Positions 19,506 through 27,552 of a DNA stretch of 64,000 bases are shown piece after piece. The stretch spans positions 1-64,000 of the forward strand of contig NZ_JAKOGG010000001.1 of assembly GCF_022321485.1 (NCBI RefSeq). Direction: 5' to 3'. The notes under the pieces were generated by a model. It was not told where the DNA came from, did no database searches, and saw only the letters and a program-made list of their open reading frames with translations. The stretch's first letter is position 1. Every line of letters begins with the position of its first letter. Position numbers and translations under genes: made by a program. The stretch is from Shewanella electrica (GTDB lineage: Bacteria > Pseudomonadota > Gammaproteobacteria > Enterobacterales > Shewanellaceae).

Positions 19506-19529
19506 AAAGGGAGCTGCGGCTCCCTTTTT
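19506..19529 (+). terminator. Intrinsic terminator after the oxidoreductase operon
   Basis: AAAGGGAGC/GCTCCCTTT, a 9-bp stem with a TGCG loop and trailing T residues, 23 bases after the stop codon. It lies between convergent genes. Confidence 0.9.
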
Positions 19530-19547
19530 GCTGCTGGTGATAAGCGG

Positions 19548-20909
19548 TTATTTCGCTGTATCAAACAGTTTATAAACCTGCTTGACCACCTGCGGATACA
19601 GATCTTCGCGCTGATATTGGTTGATGTAATACAACACCACCAGTTGATTTTGCGGGTCGACCAAATACCCTGTGCCCATCATGCCTCCCCAGCCGTAGGC
19701 CGAGTTTGAAACCGCGGCGGTTGGCTGTTGCTTTTGAAACAACTCAAAACCCAAACCAAAGCGAAACTTGTCGTCAGGGTCGCTATCGTCGCTTGGTAAA
19801 CGGTTAACGGTGGTCATCAACGCCACGGTTTCGGGTTTAAGAATACGCACGCCGTTCAGTTCACCGTTATTGAGCATCATCTGCAAAAACTTGGCGTAAT
19901 CCTCAATCGGGCCGTTGAGGCCAATGGCCCCTTCGGCATAAGTCTGTTCAGCACTGACAGCACCACGGCGATACAGGTTGGGTTCGGCGACGATGTTGCC
20001 ATCAATACTGCTGTAAGCATTAACGAAGCGGCTCAGTTTGTCGGCTGAATAAAACCATGCGGTATCATGCATCCCCAGCGGCTCAAGCACATGTTCAGTC
20101 ACGTACTGTTGCAACGTTTGGCCGCTAATGCGCTCAATCAAATACGCCAACATATTGGTGCTGCTGTGGTAATGCCACTCGCTGCCGGGATCAAACCCCA
20201 GCGGCCAGCGTGCCAGCTCTTGCATCTCGTCTTTGAGGTAAGGGCGCTGATAATTGTCGCTGTGGCTGCGTTGGCCAGCGGGATAGGTAGTCACGGGTTT
20301 GCCATCCCACACCAAGGTGGGCAGATCGGTTTGTTCAGCATCGCCCCAACGCAGTTTGGGCACTTGACCAGCGTTAAACCCAGCGGTGTGCGACAGCAGA
20401 TGCACAAAGGTCATCGGCGTTTTTACTGGGCGAGTTTGATAGCTACCATCGGCATTGATGTTGCTCAGTACGGTGGTAGGAATGTCCGAAAAGTATTGAC
20501 TCACCGGCTCATTAATATCCACCAAACCCTGCTCAACCAGCGTCATAAACGCTACTGAGATAATCGCCTTGGTTTGCGAAAACAGCACGTAGTAATCATC
20601 GGTGGCTACCGGTACTTGCTTAGAAACATCCTTCCAGCCAAAGGCTTTCTCATACACAATCTGACCATCTTTGGCGACTAAGGTGACCACGTTTGCCAGT
20701 TTTCGCTGGTCGATATAGGACTGTAATAATTGATCTAATCGCTGCGCTTCAGCGGCATTGATGGTGTTGGCAGTTGGCTTTATCACTGGCGTTGTCACCG
20801 GTGTTGCCGCAACACTGAGCCAGCTACAGCTACTCAGTAACAGCGGCACAAACAGTTTGTGCAGTACGTGACGGCGTGGCAGCGCGAACAGCAGAGTAGG
20901 CGTTGGCAT
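19548..20909 (-). CDS. Serine hydrolase of the beta-lactamase (class C/EstB) family
   Basis: A 453-residue exported protein. The N-terminus has a hydrophobic signal followed by LLSSC, a possible lipobox, so it may be a lipoprotein. The catalytic SxxK is SQTK in VLFSQTKAIISV, the second-motif Tyr is in WHYHSSTNMLAYLIE, and HLLSHTAGF is typical of the family. Such proteins include esterases, D-amino peptidases and true class C beta-lactamases. The larger-than-AmpC length and this motif spelling favour an esterase or peptidase-type enzyme over a resistance enzyme, but this is inference. It is convergent with the oxidoreductase operon. Confidence 0.85.
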   Translation of the reverse strand: MPTPTLLFALPRRHVLHKLFVPLLLSSCSWLSVAATPVTTPVIKPTANTINAAEAQRLDQLLQSYIDQRKLANVVTLVAKDGQIVYEKAFGWKDVSKQVPVATDDYYVLFSQTKAIISVAFMTLVEQGLVDINEPVSQYFSDIPTTVLSNINADGSYQTRPVKTPMTFVHLLSHTAGFNAGQVPKLRWGDAEQTDLPTLVWDGKPVTTYPAGQRSHSDNYQRPYLKDEMQELARWPLGFDPGSEWHYHSSTNMLAYLIERISGQTLQQYVTEHVLEPLGMHDTAWFYSADKLSRFVNAYSSIDGNIVAEPNLYRRGAVSAEQTYAEGAIGLNGPIEDYAKFLQMMLNNGELNGVRILKPETVALMTTVNRLPSDDSDPDDKFRFGLGFELFQKQQPTAAVSNSAYGWGGMMGTGYLVDPQNQLVVLYYINQYQREDLYPQVVKQVYKLFDTAK

Positions 20910-21110
20910 GGCGGTATTCCTAAGCGTGCAAATCAGAGTGAATGCTATTTATATGATAATTAACTTGGCGAATACAGCCCACAATGCAGATTACTGTGGT
21001 TGGCTCACATGTAGTTATTGTCAGCATGGCCGCTATTTATTGTGCAACTTTTACGCTAAGGTTGTTGTTTGCGGCTGTCGCTGCTCGCCAGTAAGTCGTC
21101 GGAGACTCAG

Positions 21111-21834
21111 ATGAAACCGATATTTGTGGTGGCGTTACTCATGACAAGTTCGGCCGCGATGGCTGATGATCATCCTTACTTCACCGTAACCAGTGGTTAC
21201 AGTAGTAGCGAAACACATCATGGTATTGAGGTTGCACCTTACTTTGAGGTGGGTGTTGGTGGCGGTTATCAATTTGATGTTAATGAAGATTGGCGCCAGT
21301 CGGTTGAGCTGGGTATCAAAACTTCACAACGGACATTTAAAGGTTTCGGCGATAGCCAAGTGAACACCCTGTATGCCAATACTGAGCTGGAATACCAAGG
21401 GTTATCGGATAACGTAAAACCCTTTGTCAGCTTGGCGTTGGAACACAATCATCCAACAGATGATGATGTGAACAGCTTTAACAATATTAGGGGCTGTTGA
21501 TCTTTAGTGTTTAATTTTTGTTCAAATCAAACGCATTATGAACGAGGCGCGGCCTGCGACGCTTAGTCAACTAAGCAAGCTGGAGGCAACAAAGTTCAGG
21601 AGGCGTTTAAATGAACCCTTCGGGCAGCGACAGAGCGCAATTTATTCAGCGTTAGGTGGTGTTTGTGGAGAATAACTACACAGCACATCACCTGCCTTGC
21701 CTAAATCACGCTCTGTCAGCTGCAAAAACAACCAACAAAGATAAACAGCCCCTAAGACATTGGCTGGATTGAACTTCTATCCGCTGGCTGACATGAAGTT
21801 CTCGTTTGCGGTGGGCACTTCAAGCAATCACTGA
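21111..21834 (+). pseudogene. Outer-membrane beta-barrel protein gene interrupted by a MITE
   Basis: ATG 21111 opens a protein with a signal peptide (VVALLMTSSAAMA-DD) and alternating amphipathic strands typical of a small outer-membrane barrel. The frame stops at 21498-21500, just inside the inserted element at 21490-21752. Removing the element and one copy of the duplicated TA joins the frame exactly: the N-part ends in SFNNI and the C-part, read from 21755, continues KTLAGLNFYPLADM and ends in SSNH before TGA at 21832-21834. The restored protein would be 152 residues. The truncated product (129 residues) lacks the final strands and is unlikely to assemble. Confidence 0.82.
21490..21752. 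mobile_element. 263-bp MITE with 16-bp inverted ends and TA duplication
   Basis: The ends are imperfect inverted repeats: GGGGCTGTTGATCTTT at 21490-21505 and its complement at 21737-21752 with one mismatch. TA at 21488-21489 and 21753-21754 is the target duplication. There is no transposase ORF, so it depends on one elsewhere in the genome. The interior has a GCTTAGT-CA-ACTAAGC palindrome at 21561-21576 and a block (21596-21651) that matches the REP-like repeat at 333-387. TA duplication and GGGGCTGTT-type ends would fit an IS5-like (IS427 group) or IS630-like parent; this was not tested. Confidence 0.87.
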
Positions 21835-21865
21835 CTGCCCGTTCTTTTTAGATAAACCATTTAGG

Positions 21866-21885
21866 CCCCCTTTATGGGGGTTTTT
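21866..21885 (+). terminator. Terminator of the interrupted outer-membrane protein gene
   Basis: CCCCC/GGGGG stem with a TTTAT loop followed by TTTTT, 31 bases beyond the original stop codon. Confidence 0.8.
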
Positions 21886-21906
21886 GTGCTGTTAAAGGAG
21901 TACAAC

Positions 21907-22356
21907 ATGTTGATTCGTCCATTGACGGATACAGATTTGGCCGCCGTGAGTGCGCTGTGCATTAGCGCATTTGAGCATTCGGTGGCTGCAACAGTGACGC
22001 CCGAAGGCATCGCAACGTTTAACGCGATTGCCACTAGCGAGGCGTTGGCGGAGCGGCGGCAGCAAGATAACGTGATACTGGTGGCAGAACAGCAAGGTGA
22101 GCTGCTCGGTATGATTGAACTGAAAGCGGGCCACCACCTCAGCATGTTGTTTGTGGCGCCAACGCAGCAGCATCATGGCGTTGGTCGTCAGTTGCTGCAA
22201 GCCGTGTTAGCGCATGCGCGCGCGCAAACCATTACCGTTAAATCCTCGTTACCAGCGGTCGGAGCCTATGAGCGTTACGGCTTTAAGGCCACAGGCGCTA
22301 TCGCGGAGTCTGCTGGGCTCACGTATCAACCGATGTTACTCACACTCACGCCTTAA
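21907..22356 (+). CDS. GNAT-family N-acetyltransferase
   Basis: A 149-residue acetyltransferase. The N-terminus MLIRPLTDTDLAAV is the usual strand-helix start, and the acetyl-CoA loop is in FVAPTQQHHGVGRQLLQAVL (QxxGxG/A form). The C-terminal SLPAVGAYERYGFKATG matches the conserved S/N-x-x-A-xx-YxxxGF block. ATG 21907 has AAAGGAG well spaced upstream. The acceptor substrate is unknown. It starts only 22 bases after the preceding terminator, so its promoter probably lies within or before that region. Confidence 0.85.
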   Translation: MLIRPLTDTDLAAVSALCISAFEHSVAATVTPEGIATFNAIATSEALAERRQQDNVILVAEQQGELLGMIELKAGHHLSMLFVAPTQQHHGVGRQLLQAVLAHARAQTITVKSSLPAVGAYERYGFKATGAIAESAGLTYQPMLLTLTP

Positions 22357-22598
22357 GCATCATTCCTGCGCGCCACCTTGGCTGATGACGCATCCGCCAC
22401 ATTGTCGAGCACAAACCGCCGCGCGGTTGTTATGGCAGATGGGTAACTACCGGTTGTTGCCCACCTTGCCATCGTCTTTGGCGAAATTCTTAATATAAAA
22501 AACAAATCATCATAATCATATTTAATCGATTTATTTGTTTCTGTCGTTTCTCTACTATTCATCTCAAGCAACGGCCACAGACTCAATAGGAGCTACTC

Positions 22599-22673
22599 AT
22601 GGCCACAATCGTTGATTTAATTGAACTTTGGTTAACACCACCCGCAGCACTTGAGGAACATAACGATGAATAA
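22599..22673 (+). CDS. 24-codon leader ORF overlapping katA
   Basis: ATG 22599 is preceded by AGGAG at optimal spacing. The reading frame ([12 protein letters not shown]... ending in EEHNDE) stops at TAA 22671-22673, overlapping the first 8 bases of katA in another frame. The arrangement suggests that katA translation is coupled to translation of this short peptide. No homologue was recognised; its function could be purely regulatory. It may also be a chance ORF, but the ribosome site is stronger than that of katA itself. Confidence 0.5.
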   Translation: MATIVDLIELWLTPPAALEEHNDE

Positions 22674-24135
22674 CAACTACATTACCAGCCAAAACGGTGC
22701 CCCAGTGGCCGATGACCAAAACTCTGTGACCGCCGGTGCGCGCGGCCCGGTGTTACTGCAAGATTTCCATCTGATTGAAAAGTTAGCACATTTCAACCGT
22801 GAACGAATTCCTGAGCGCGTCGTGCACGCCAAAGGCACCGGCGTTTACGGCACCTTTACCGTGACCAACGATTTAAGCCAATACACCATTGCCGACCATT
22901 TCCAAGGCGTAGGCAAACAAACTGAAGTGTTTGTGCGTTTCTCTACCGTGGGCGGCGAAATGGGCTCAGCCGATGCCGAGCGCGATCCACGCGGCTTTGG
23001 CGTGCGTTTCTATACTGCCCGTGGCAACCACGATATCGTGGGCAACAACACGCCAACCTTCTTCTTGCGTGATGGCATCAAGTTCCCAGACTTCATCCAC
23101 ACCCAAAAACGTAACCCGATGACCAACTTAAAAGATCCACAAGCGATGTGGGACTTTTGGTCACTGAACCCAGAAGCGCTGCATCAAGTGACCATTTTGA
23201 TGTCTGATCGCGGCATTCCGGCCAACTATCGCCAAATGCACGGCTATGGCTCGCATACCTTCTCGTTCTGGAACGCCAAAGGCGAACGTTACTGGGTGAA
23301 ATTCCACTTCCGTTGCCAGCAACCGATTGCCAACCTGACCGAAGAGCAAGCGGCGAAAGTGAAGGGCATCGACCCAGACCACGCTCAGCGCGATATTGTC
23401 GCGGCGATTACTGATGGCAATTTCCCACGCTGGCAGTTGTGTGTGCAGATCATGCCGGAAGCTGACGCCGAGAAATATCACGTCAATCCGTTTGATTTAA
23501 CTAAGGTGTGGTCACATAAAGATTACCCGTTGATTGAAGTGGGCATGATGGAGCTGAACCGCTTGCCGCAAAACTACTTTGCCGAAGTGGAGCAGGTGGC
23601 ATTAGCACCAAGTAACTTAGTGCCAGGTGTTGGTGCCTCACCCGATAAAATGCTGCAAGCGCGCTTGTTTGCCTATGCTGACGCCCAGCGTTACCGCATC
23701 GGTGCCAACTACAACCAGTTGCCAGTGAACTGCCCGCATGCCACGCAGGCTAACCATCACCAACGTGCTGGCGCAATGGCAGGTACGCAGTGCCCGTATC
23801 ATCAAAGCCAAACCGGCGGCGATGCAGCAGCGAACTATGGGCCAAACTCGGTCGAAACAGGCTTGCAGGACGCTAGCCAATTTAAAGAACCGCCGTTGCG
23901 TATCGATGGTGATGCGGACCGCTACAGCCGCTTCGACCAAGATGACTTTACTCAAGCAGGGGATTTGTATCGCATCTTCTCGGAAGAAGAGAAACAACGT
24001 TTGGCCGACACCATTGCGGGGACGCTGAGCCAAGCAAGCCATGATGTGCAACAGAAGATGATCTGTCATTTCAGTCGCGCTGATGCAGATTATGGTGCTC
24101 GGGTGATGGCTGCTTTGGCGGCATTAACCAAGTGA
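22666..24135 (+). CDS. katA: Catalase (small-subunit, clade 3)
   Basis: A 489-residue monofunctional haem catalase. Catalytic His54 is in RVVHAKGTG, the distal Asn is in [11 protein letters not shown] (about 127), and the proximal haem ligand Tyr337 is in [12 protein letters not shown]. The clade 3 NADPH-binding body and length of about 480 are typical of KatA/KatB of marine gammaproteobacteria. It lacks an export signal, so it acts in the cytoplasm. ATG 22666 has GAGGA upstream and lies inside the end of the leader ORF. An OxyR-type operator could not be identified with confidence in 22357-22598, which otherwise holds no gene. Confidence 0.96.
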   Translation: MNNNYITSQNGAPVADDQNSVTAGARGPVLLQDFHLIEKLAHFNRERIPERVVHAKGTGVYGTFTVTNDLSQYTIADHFQGVGKQTEVFVRFSTVGGEMGSADAERDPRGFGVRFYTARGNHDIVGNNTPTFFLRDGIKFPDFIHTQKRNPMTNLKDPQAMWDFWSLNPEALHQVTILMSDRGIPANYRQMHGYGSHTFSFWNAKGERYWVKFHFRCQQPIANLTEEQAAKVKGIDPDHAQRDIVAAITDGNFPRWQLCVQIMPEADAEKYHVNPFDLTKVWSHKDYPLIEVGMMELNRLPQNYFAEVEQVALAPSNLVPGVGASPDKMLQARLFAYADAQRYRIGANYNQLPVNCPHATQANHHQRAGAMAGTQCPYHQSQTGGDAAANYGPNSVETGLQDASQFKEPPLRIDGDADRYSRFDQDDFTQAGDLYRIFSEEEKQRLADTIAGTLSQASHDVQQKMICHFSRADADYGARVMAALAALTK

Positions 24136-24173
24136 TTTGATGCGCCGATTCGCGCAAACTGAATTTTGATTGG

Positions 24174-24199
24174 AAAGCCCAACGGAAGTTGGGCTTTTT
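24174..24199 (+). terminator. Intrinsic terminator of katA
   Basis: AAAGCCCAAC/GTTGGGCTTT, a 10-bp stem with a GGAA loop and a run of T residues, 38 bases after the katA stop. Confidence 0.93.
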
Positions 24200-24353
24200 T
24201 GCATCTGGCGATGCAAGATAGGCTGCGCCTATGCAACCTGCGGTTGCGATAGATTGATGGCTTGCAGCCATTGCAAACTACGTTTGCGAACGTCGTGGAA
24301 CTGCTCGTTCCACACCAGAGGACAAGGGGACTGGACGGCCTCGTCCCCTTGTC
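24200..24353 (+). repeat. Tandem array of short hairpins, array 1
   Basis: Seven palindromes follow one another: 24200-24215 (TGCATC/GATGCA), 24218-24232 (ATAGGC-TGC-GCCTAT), 24233-24247 (GCAACC-TGC-GGTTGC), 24257-24271 (ATGGCT-TGC-AGCCAT), 24273-24287 (GCAAAC-TAC-GTTTGC), 24295-24313 (GTGGAAC/GTTCCAC) and 24321-24353 (GACAAGGGGAC/GTCCCCTTGTC). Stems differ in sequence but four share the layout of a 6-bp stem and a TGC or TAC loop. The array starts immediately after the katA terminator. A second array in opposite orientation lies at 26685-26870. Confidence 0.88.
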
Positions 24354-24540
24354 AAACCCCATGCCGCCCCACGGCGCAAAACGCTACGGCGCTTCTGGTT
24401 TGCCATTTTCGCAAATCGCTCTGATTCGCGGTCCCTCGCTCACCATCGCTTCTCGGCGTCCATGCCTCGATTGCTCAATGTCTGCCCAACGCACCTGCGC
24501 TGCGCCAAGGGGAATGGGTGTAGTCTGAAAGTTCAGTGAT
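24354..24540. other. GC-rich non-coding tail of hairpin array 1
   Basis: A GC-rich stretch without a convincing gene. It contains weaker palindromes such as TTTGC/GCAAA (about 24399-24415) and repeated CGCTTCTSG- and CATGCC-type words (CATGCC twice). It looks like part of the same repetitive element as the hairpin array rather than a coding region. Composition changes abruptly to AT-rich after about 24540. Confidence 0.5.
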
Positions 24541-24646
24541 TAGCTGATCTCGATTTGGTGGTTTTTCCAATTTTCTGGAGGGTACCAATTGGCGTAAAAC
24601 GATCAAAAGTTGGTGTTTTTTTGCGAACAAAGAACTATGTAGTGTG

Positions 24647-24661
24647 ATGTAATAATTACAT
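24647..24661. promoter_or_regulatory. 15-bp palindrome in AT-rich spacer
   Basis: ATGTAAT-A-ATTACAT is a perfect palindrome around one central base. It lies downstream of the minus-strand two-TM gene and upstream of nothing on the plus strand, so an operator role is not obvious. The surrounding 24541-24789 holds no gene. Confidence 0.3.
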
Positions 24662-24789
24662 AATAAAATCATATGGTTAATCTTTTGTTGGCGTAGAGCG
24701 GTTGCTGCACTTGATAAAACAACAACCAACCTCCAAAAAATCCCATATGTAGTCAAAGCTTGCGAGTTCCAACTCGGCAGTAGGTTTAG

Positions 24790-25347
24790 TTAGAGGGACC
24801 TATGATTTATTTCGGTAAGCATATCCTTTACAACTCGGGTAATTTCAAACGTTGATGCCAGTGCGGCAGAAACAGCAGTGCTGAAGTGTTCTGGATTTTG
24901 GGGTGAATTATCTTCAATTGGGAGTACAGATGATTTGATAGAATCAGACTCATCAAGTAAACCAAGGATAGATAAGTGGGTTGCAATGTGCATTGCATAG
25001 ATATTATCTAAACTAGTTATATGATTATAACTGTGCTCAAAGCTACCTACATTTTCACAACGAGAAAACTGTTCACTTATACTTACGATCAACTTCTGCC
25101 TCTGAAGTAAAAGATCTAACACCTTCTCCACTCGTGCCAATTTAATTGGAATCGTCCAATTTTTGTATGTTCGATAAGCAATTGCCAATGCAATAATTGT
25201 TGCTATCCCAGCAATGACAACCACTATGTCAACAAATGCTTGATAGAGGGCTGTTTCACCAGAAATCACCTGCCAGATAGCCATTGACATCCAAAAACAC
25301 GTAACAGCTATCACCCCAAGCGCAAACCACTTAAACTGTTTCATCAT
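24790..25347 (-). CDS. Uncharacterised two-TM membrane protein (island)
   Basis: A 185-residue protein, not recognised. Two hydrophobic segments at about residues 8-27 and 38-60 are followed by a soluble, probably helical domain of about 120 residues with no visible catalytic motif. The ATG at 25347 overlaps the stop of the short ORF upstream (TAATG), and a second ATG follows at once, so either could be used. No good ribosome site is present, consistent with coupling to the upstream ORF. Base composition is AT-rich compared with the flanking katA and later genes. The small membrane-anchored layout resembles toxin or effector components, but there is no direct evidence. Confidence 0.6.
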   Translation of the reverse strand: MMKQFKWFALGVIAVTCFWMSMAIWQVISGETALYQAFVDIVVVIAGIATIIALAIAYRTYKNWTIPIKLARVEKVLDLLLQRQKLIVSISEQFSRCENVGSFEHSYNHITSLDNIYAMHIATHLSILGLLDESDSIKSSVLPIEDNSPQNPEHFSTAVSAALASTFEITRVVKDMLTEINHRSL

Positions 25348-25619
25348 TAAACCAATACCAATTCAGTCCGTCTTAACCAAAACAGGAACGTCTTGCGGCT
25401 ATCGAACCCAGCAAGCGCCCAATTCCCTCTGCAAAAATACTGTGCGCGAATAGTTCTACGGCAATCGGTGCTCAGTCCTTCTACTTTGATGTCATAACGT
25501 AGCACGTGCGCAGGCGGTTGAATATCCCTGTTATTCACGCTAACCGTTTGGATTAGCGGCTCTTTTAACTTATCGTAGGCACTTCGGTTAGTGTAGCCTT
25601 TTTTGTATTCATGCCGCAG
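25347..25619 (-). pseudogene. Short ORF or gene remnant coupled to the two-TM gene
   Basis: An open frame runs from after a TGA at about 25620-25622 to TAA at 25347-25349. It has a protein-like composition (phrases EYKKGYTNRSAYDKL, HVLRYDIKVEGL, RTELVLV), but no ATG starts it. The only usual start is GTG 25538, without a ribosome site, which gives 63 residues. It is either the 3' remnant of a longer gene or a small gene with a poor start. The stop overlaps the downstream start. No family was recognised. The spacer 25620-25786 shows nothing else. Confidence 0.35.
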
Positions 25620-25786
25620 TCATCATTTAGCCTAGGTGCGCAGCTTTCCCATGGTTTACTGGTTCATTTGTGCTGAGAAATCACGGTGTAATCCTGTAGT
25701 GACGCAGAATTTTGAACGCTACCAATACTTTGCTCTGGGAAATATAGATATTGTCAGATAATTGCTTGAATTCTCACACAAAGTGG

Positions 25787-26533
25787 TCATGACATATTTA
25801 GTCTAGGCTCGCTAGGTGGGTGAGACGTGGTATTTAATTCTAGTTGAATCGAGTCAATGGATTCTGCACCAATTGATGTTACACATGTGAATGCTTTCAC
25901 TTGCAAATTTTCAAGTCTCGTCTGGATACTTTGAACTCGTGCAAGATTCTCTGCTGCATACTTTCGACGCTTAAGAGTTTTGAGATTTAGATTTGTTATA
26001 AAAATGCATGACATTATTCCTGACATCGCCGCACTTATTGAAACACCTGAATCTCCTCGGACTGCATGCCAACCATGTTCAAAAATATTGATACCATACT
26101 CCATTAACGCAAACGATATATCAGCTACTTCAAAAGTGTAATTTGTAGCTACTTCAAGTAGTTCTAGAGACTCTCTCGACAATCTAGATTTTTCACTAGG
26201 GTCATTTGCGCGATCTCTCCGGATCCTTAAATCAACAACTTTCTCAAAATCGCGTGCATCTAGCTCAAAAAGCTCTCTTAGTCGTGGCTCGAAGTTTTCT
26301 TTGATTTTTGATGTTATAAATTCAAACTCCTTATGATATCTCTCACATCCGGCCTTTTCTAAACTGATATCGCAGACGGTTAAGATCATTTTGGCCGAAA
26401 GAATGCTTAGTAATGCTGCTGCGCTCCCTGAGCCAGGTGATGCTTTCCCTGCGCCAAAGTCATCCAATAATTGAGTTGTAGATCTATCTAATATTAGGTC
26501 ACTAGTTAGTCCTGAAATTTCGTCTTGCTTCAA
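25787..26533 (-). CDS. Cyclodeaminase-fold (FTCD_C-like) protein
   Basis: A 248-residue, mostly helical protein. The N-terminal part (TTQLLDDFGAGKASPGSGSAAALLSIL) matches the conserved start of the formimidotransferase-cyclodeaminase C-terminal domain, where a PGGGSxAA motif follows a short helix; here the motif is PGSGSAAA. That family includes formimido-tetrahydrofolate cyclodeaminase, methenyl-THF cyclohydrolases and proteins of unknown role. The later AFALMEYGI and SAAMSGIMSCIF segments fit the same fold. No histidine degradation genes are nearby and the gene is AT-rich inside the hairpin-flanked island, so a standard histidine-catabolic role is doubtful. The role is unknown. Confidence 0.6.
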   Translation of the reverse strand: MKQDEISGLTSDLILDRSTTQLLDDFGAGKASPGSGSAAALLSILSAKMILTVCDISLEKAGCERYHKEFEFITSKIKENFEPRLRELFELDARDFEKVVDLRIRRDRANDPSEKSRLSRESLELLEVATNYTFEVADISFALMEYGINIFEHGWHAVRGDSGVSISAAMSGIMSCIFITNLNLKTLKRRKYAAENLARVQSIQTRLENLQVKAFTCVTSIGAESIDSIQLELNTTSHPPSEPRLNMS

Positions 26534-26684
26534 CTTTTAAATCCTCATCCAGAGAAAAAGCCTTTTAAAGCGTAGTCTAATTCCCGAGTACAAAGAAAAA
26601 TGGAAAAGCTAAATGAATGGAAAAATCGGATCAGGCACCAAATGTAGATCTGTTAACGCTCTGAACTGCCAGATAACACCTATT

Positions 26685-26870
26685 CCCCTTCGGGGCAGCA
26701 AGGGGAGCGACAAGGGGGCAAGGCTGAACAGCCCCCCTTGTCTCGTAGTGTGAGCGCGAAAGCTCACGATTTTGCCAAGCGCAGCTTGCATGGCGGAGCC
26801 ATCAAGCATTCACAACCGCAGGTTGCCATGGCTGCCAGCCATCAAACCTTTACATATCAAAGCGTAGCTT
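26685..26870 (-). repeat. Tandem array of short hairpins, array 2 (inverted)
   Basis: A row of palindromes: 26685-26695 (CCCC-TTC-GGGG), 26709-26742 (GACAAGGGGG/CCCCCTTGTC), 26750-26767 (GTGAGC/GCTCAC), 26776-26788 (CAAGC-GCA-GCTTG), 26790-26802 (ATGGC-GGA-GCCAT), 26813-26825 (CAACC-GCA-GGTTG), 26828-26842 (ATGGCT-GCC-AGCCAT) and 26860-26870 (AAGC-GTA-GCTT). Read on the minus strand, order and loop types mirror array 1: triloop hairpins first and the GACAAGGGG hairpin last. The two arrays are therefore an inverted pair around 24541-26680. The spacer 26534-26684 holds no gene. Confidence 0.85.
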
Positions 26871-26930
26871 CCTGCTAACCCAGCCCGTATTATCGATGGC
26901 TCACTAAATGGAATGGGCTTGGAGTTGGGC

Positions 26931-27443
26931 GTGTCACAGCAAGAAAACGTAGATAAACAACTGGATGCATTACTTAAGCAAGCGCAGCAGAAAATAGATG
27001 AAGCTATTGGTTTGTTGCTCAAGCAACAACCGACAGATTTCGCCAAAATTGGGGCGATTGGTCACGCGGGGGGATTACTTAGAAAGGTGAATAGCTCAGT
27101 GATTGAAGCATCACCTGCTTTGAAGTCTACGTTGCGTGCTGAAGAACATATTGATGCCCAGCCTGTAAGTGATACCCAGCAAAAATTGCTAGCGCAAATT
27201 ACACAAGAGCAAATCGACATGGTAGATAAAGTATTGTTGTCAAACGTCAGGCAGCACTATATGAAAGTTGCCATGCTTATTGCTAAAACTTACAACCAAT
27301 TACCAGTGGAGTTACGCGGGTTACCGACCGCATTTTTTGCCAAGCGGGTTATGGCGCTCGTTGAGCACGAGCTGTTGCAAGCCCAAGGTAATCTAAACTA
27401 CATTCGCTATTCCGAAGTGCGCTTATCTGAGTTGATCAAGTAG
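26931..27443 (+). CDS. Conserved-looking hypothetical protein
   Basis: A 170-residue soluble protein, strongly helical and rich in Gln, Lys and Leu (VDKQLDALLKQAQQKIDEAIG at the start). No family, signal peptide or membrane segment was recognised. GTG 26931 was preferred over ATG 26913 because TGGAG lies at the right distance; the longer form adds only six residues. Composition is balanced, unlike the island just upstream, so it may mark the return to core chromosome. No partner gene is evident. Confidence 0.6.
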   Translation: MSQQENVDKQLDALLKQAQQKIDEAIGLLLKQQPTDFAKIGAIGHAGGLLRKVNSSVIEASPALKSTLRAEEHIDAQPVSDTQQKLLAQITQEQIDMVDKVLLSNVRQHYMKVAMLIAKTYNQLPVELRGLPTAFFAKRVMALVEHELLQAQGNLNYIRYSEVRLSELIK

Positions 27444-27552
27444 TGAGGTTATCTCTCGTTAGCATGGCGTAAATCATCAGCTTATAAAACACGATAAATC
27501 AATGGCATGATCGGTTTGGATAGCGCGAGTGCCCCCGTGAAATGGGGCGATG

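Noticed and set aside
19548-20909. Serine hydrolase as an acquired antibiotic-resistance beta-lactamase
   Set aside because: Motifs fit the broad class C/EstB fold, but length and neighbours suggest a chromosomal esterase or peptidase; no mobile context is present.
22501-22598. OxyR operator before katA
   Set aside because: No pair of ATAG/CTAT elements with the expected spacing could be identified.
24200-24353. Hairpin array as a CRISPR or integron attC array
   Set aside because: The units differ in sequence from one another, there are no equal-length spacers, no cas or integrase genes, and no GTTRRRY core sites.
24262-24528. Coding regions through the GC-rich hairpin area
   Set aside because: Translations are produced by palindromic repeats and have no protein-like periodicity or ribosome site.
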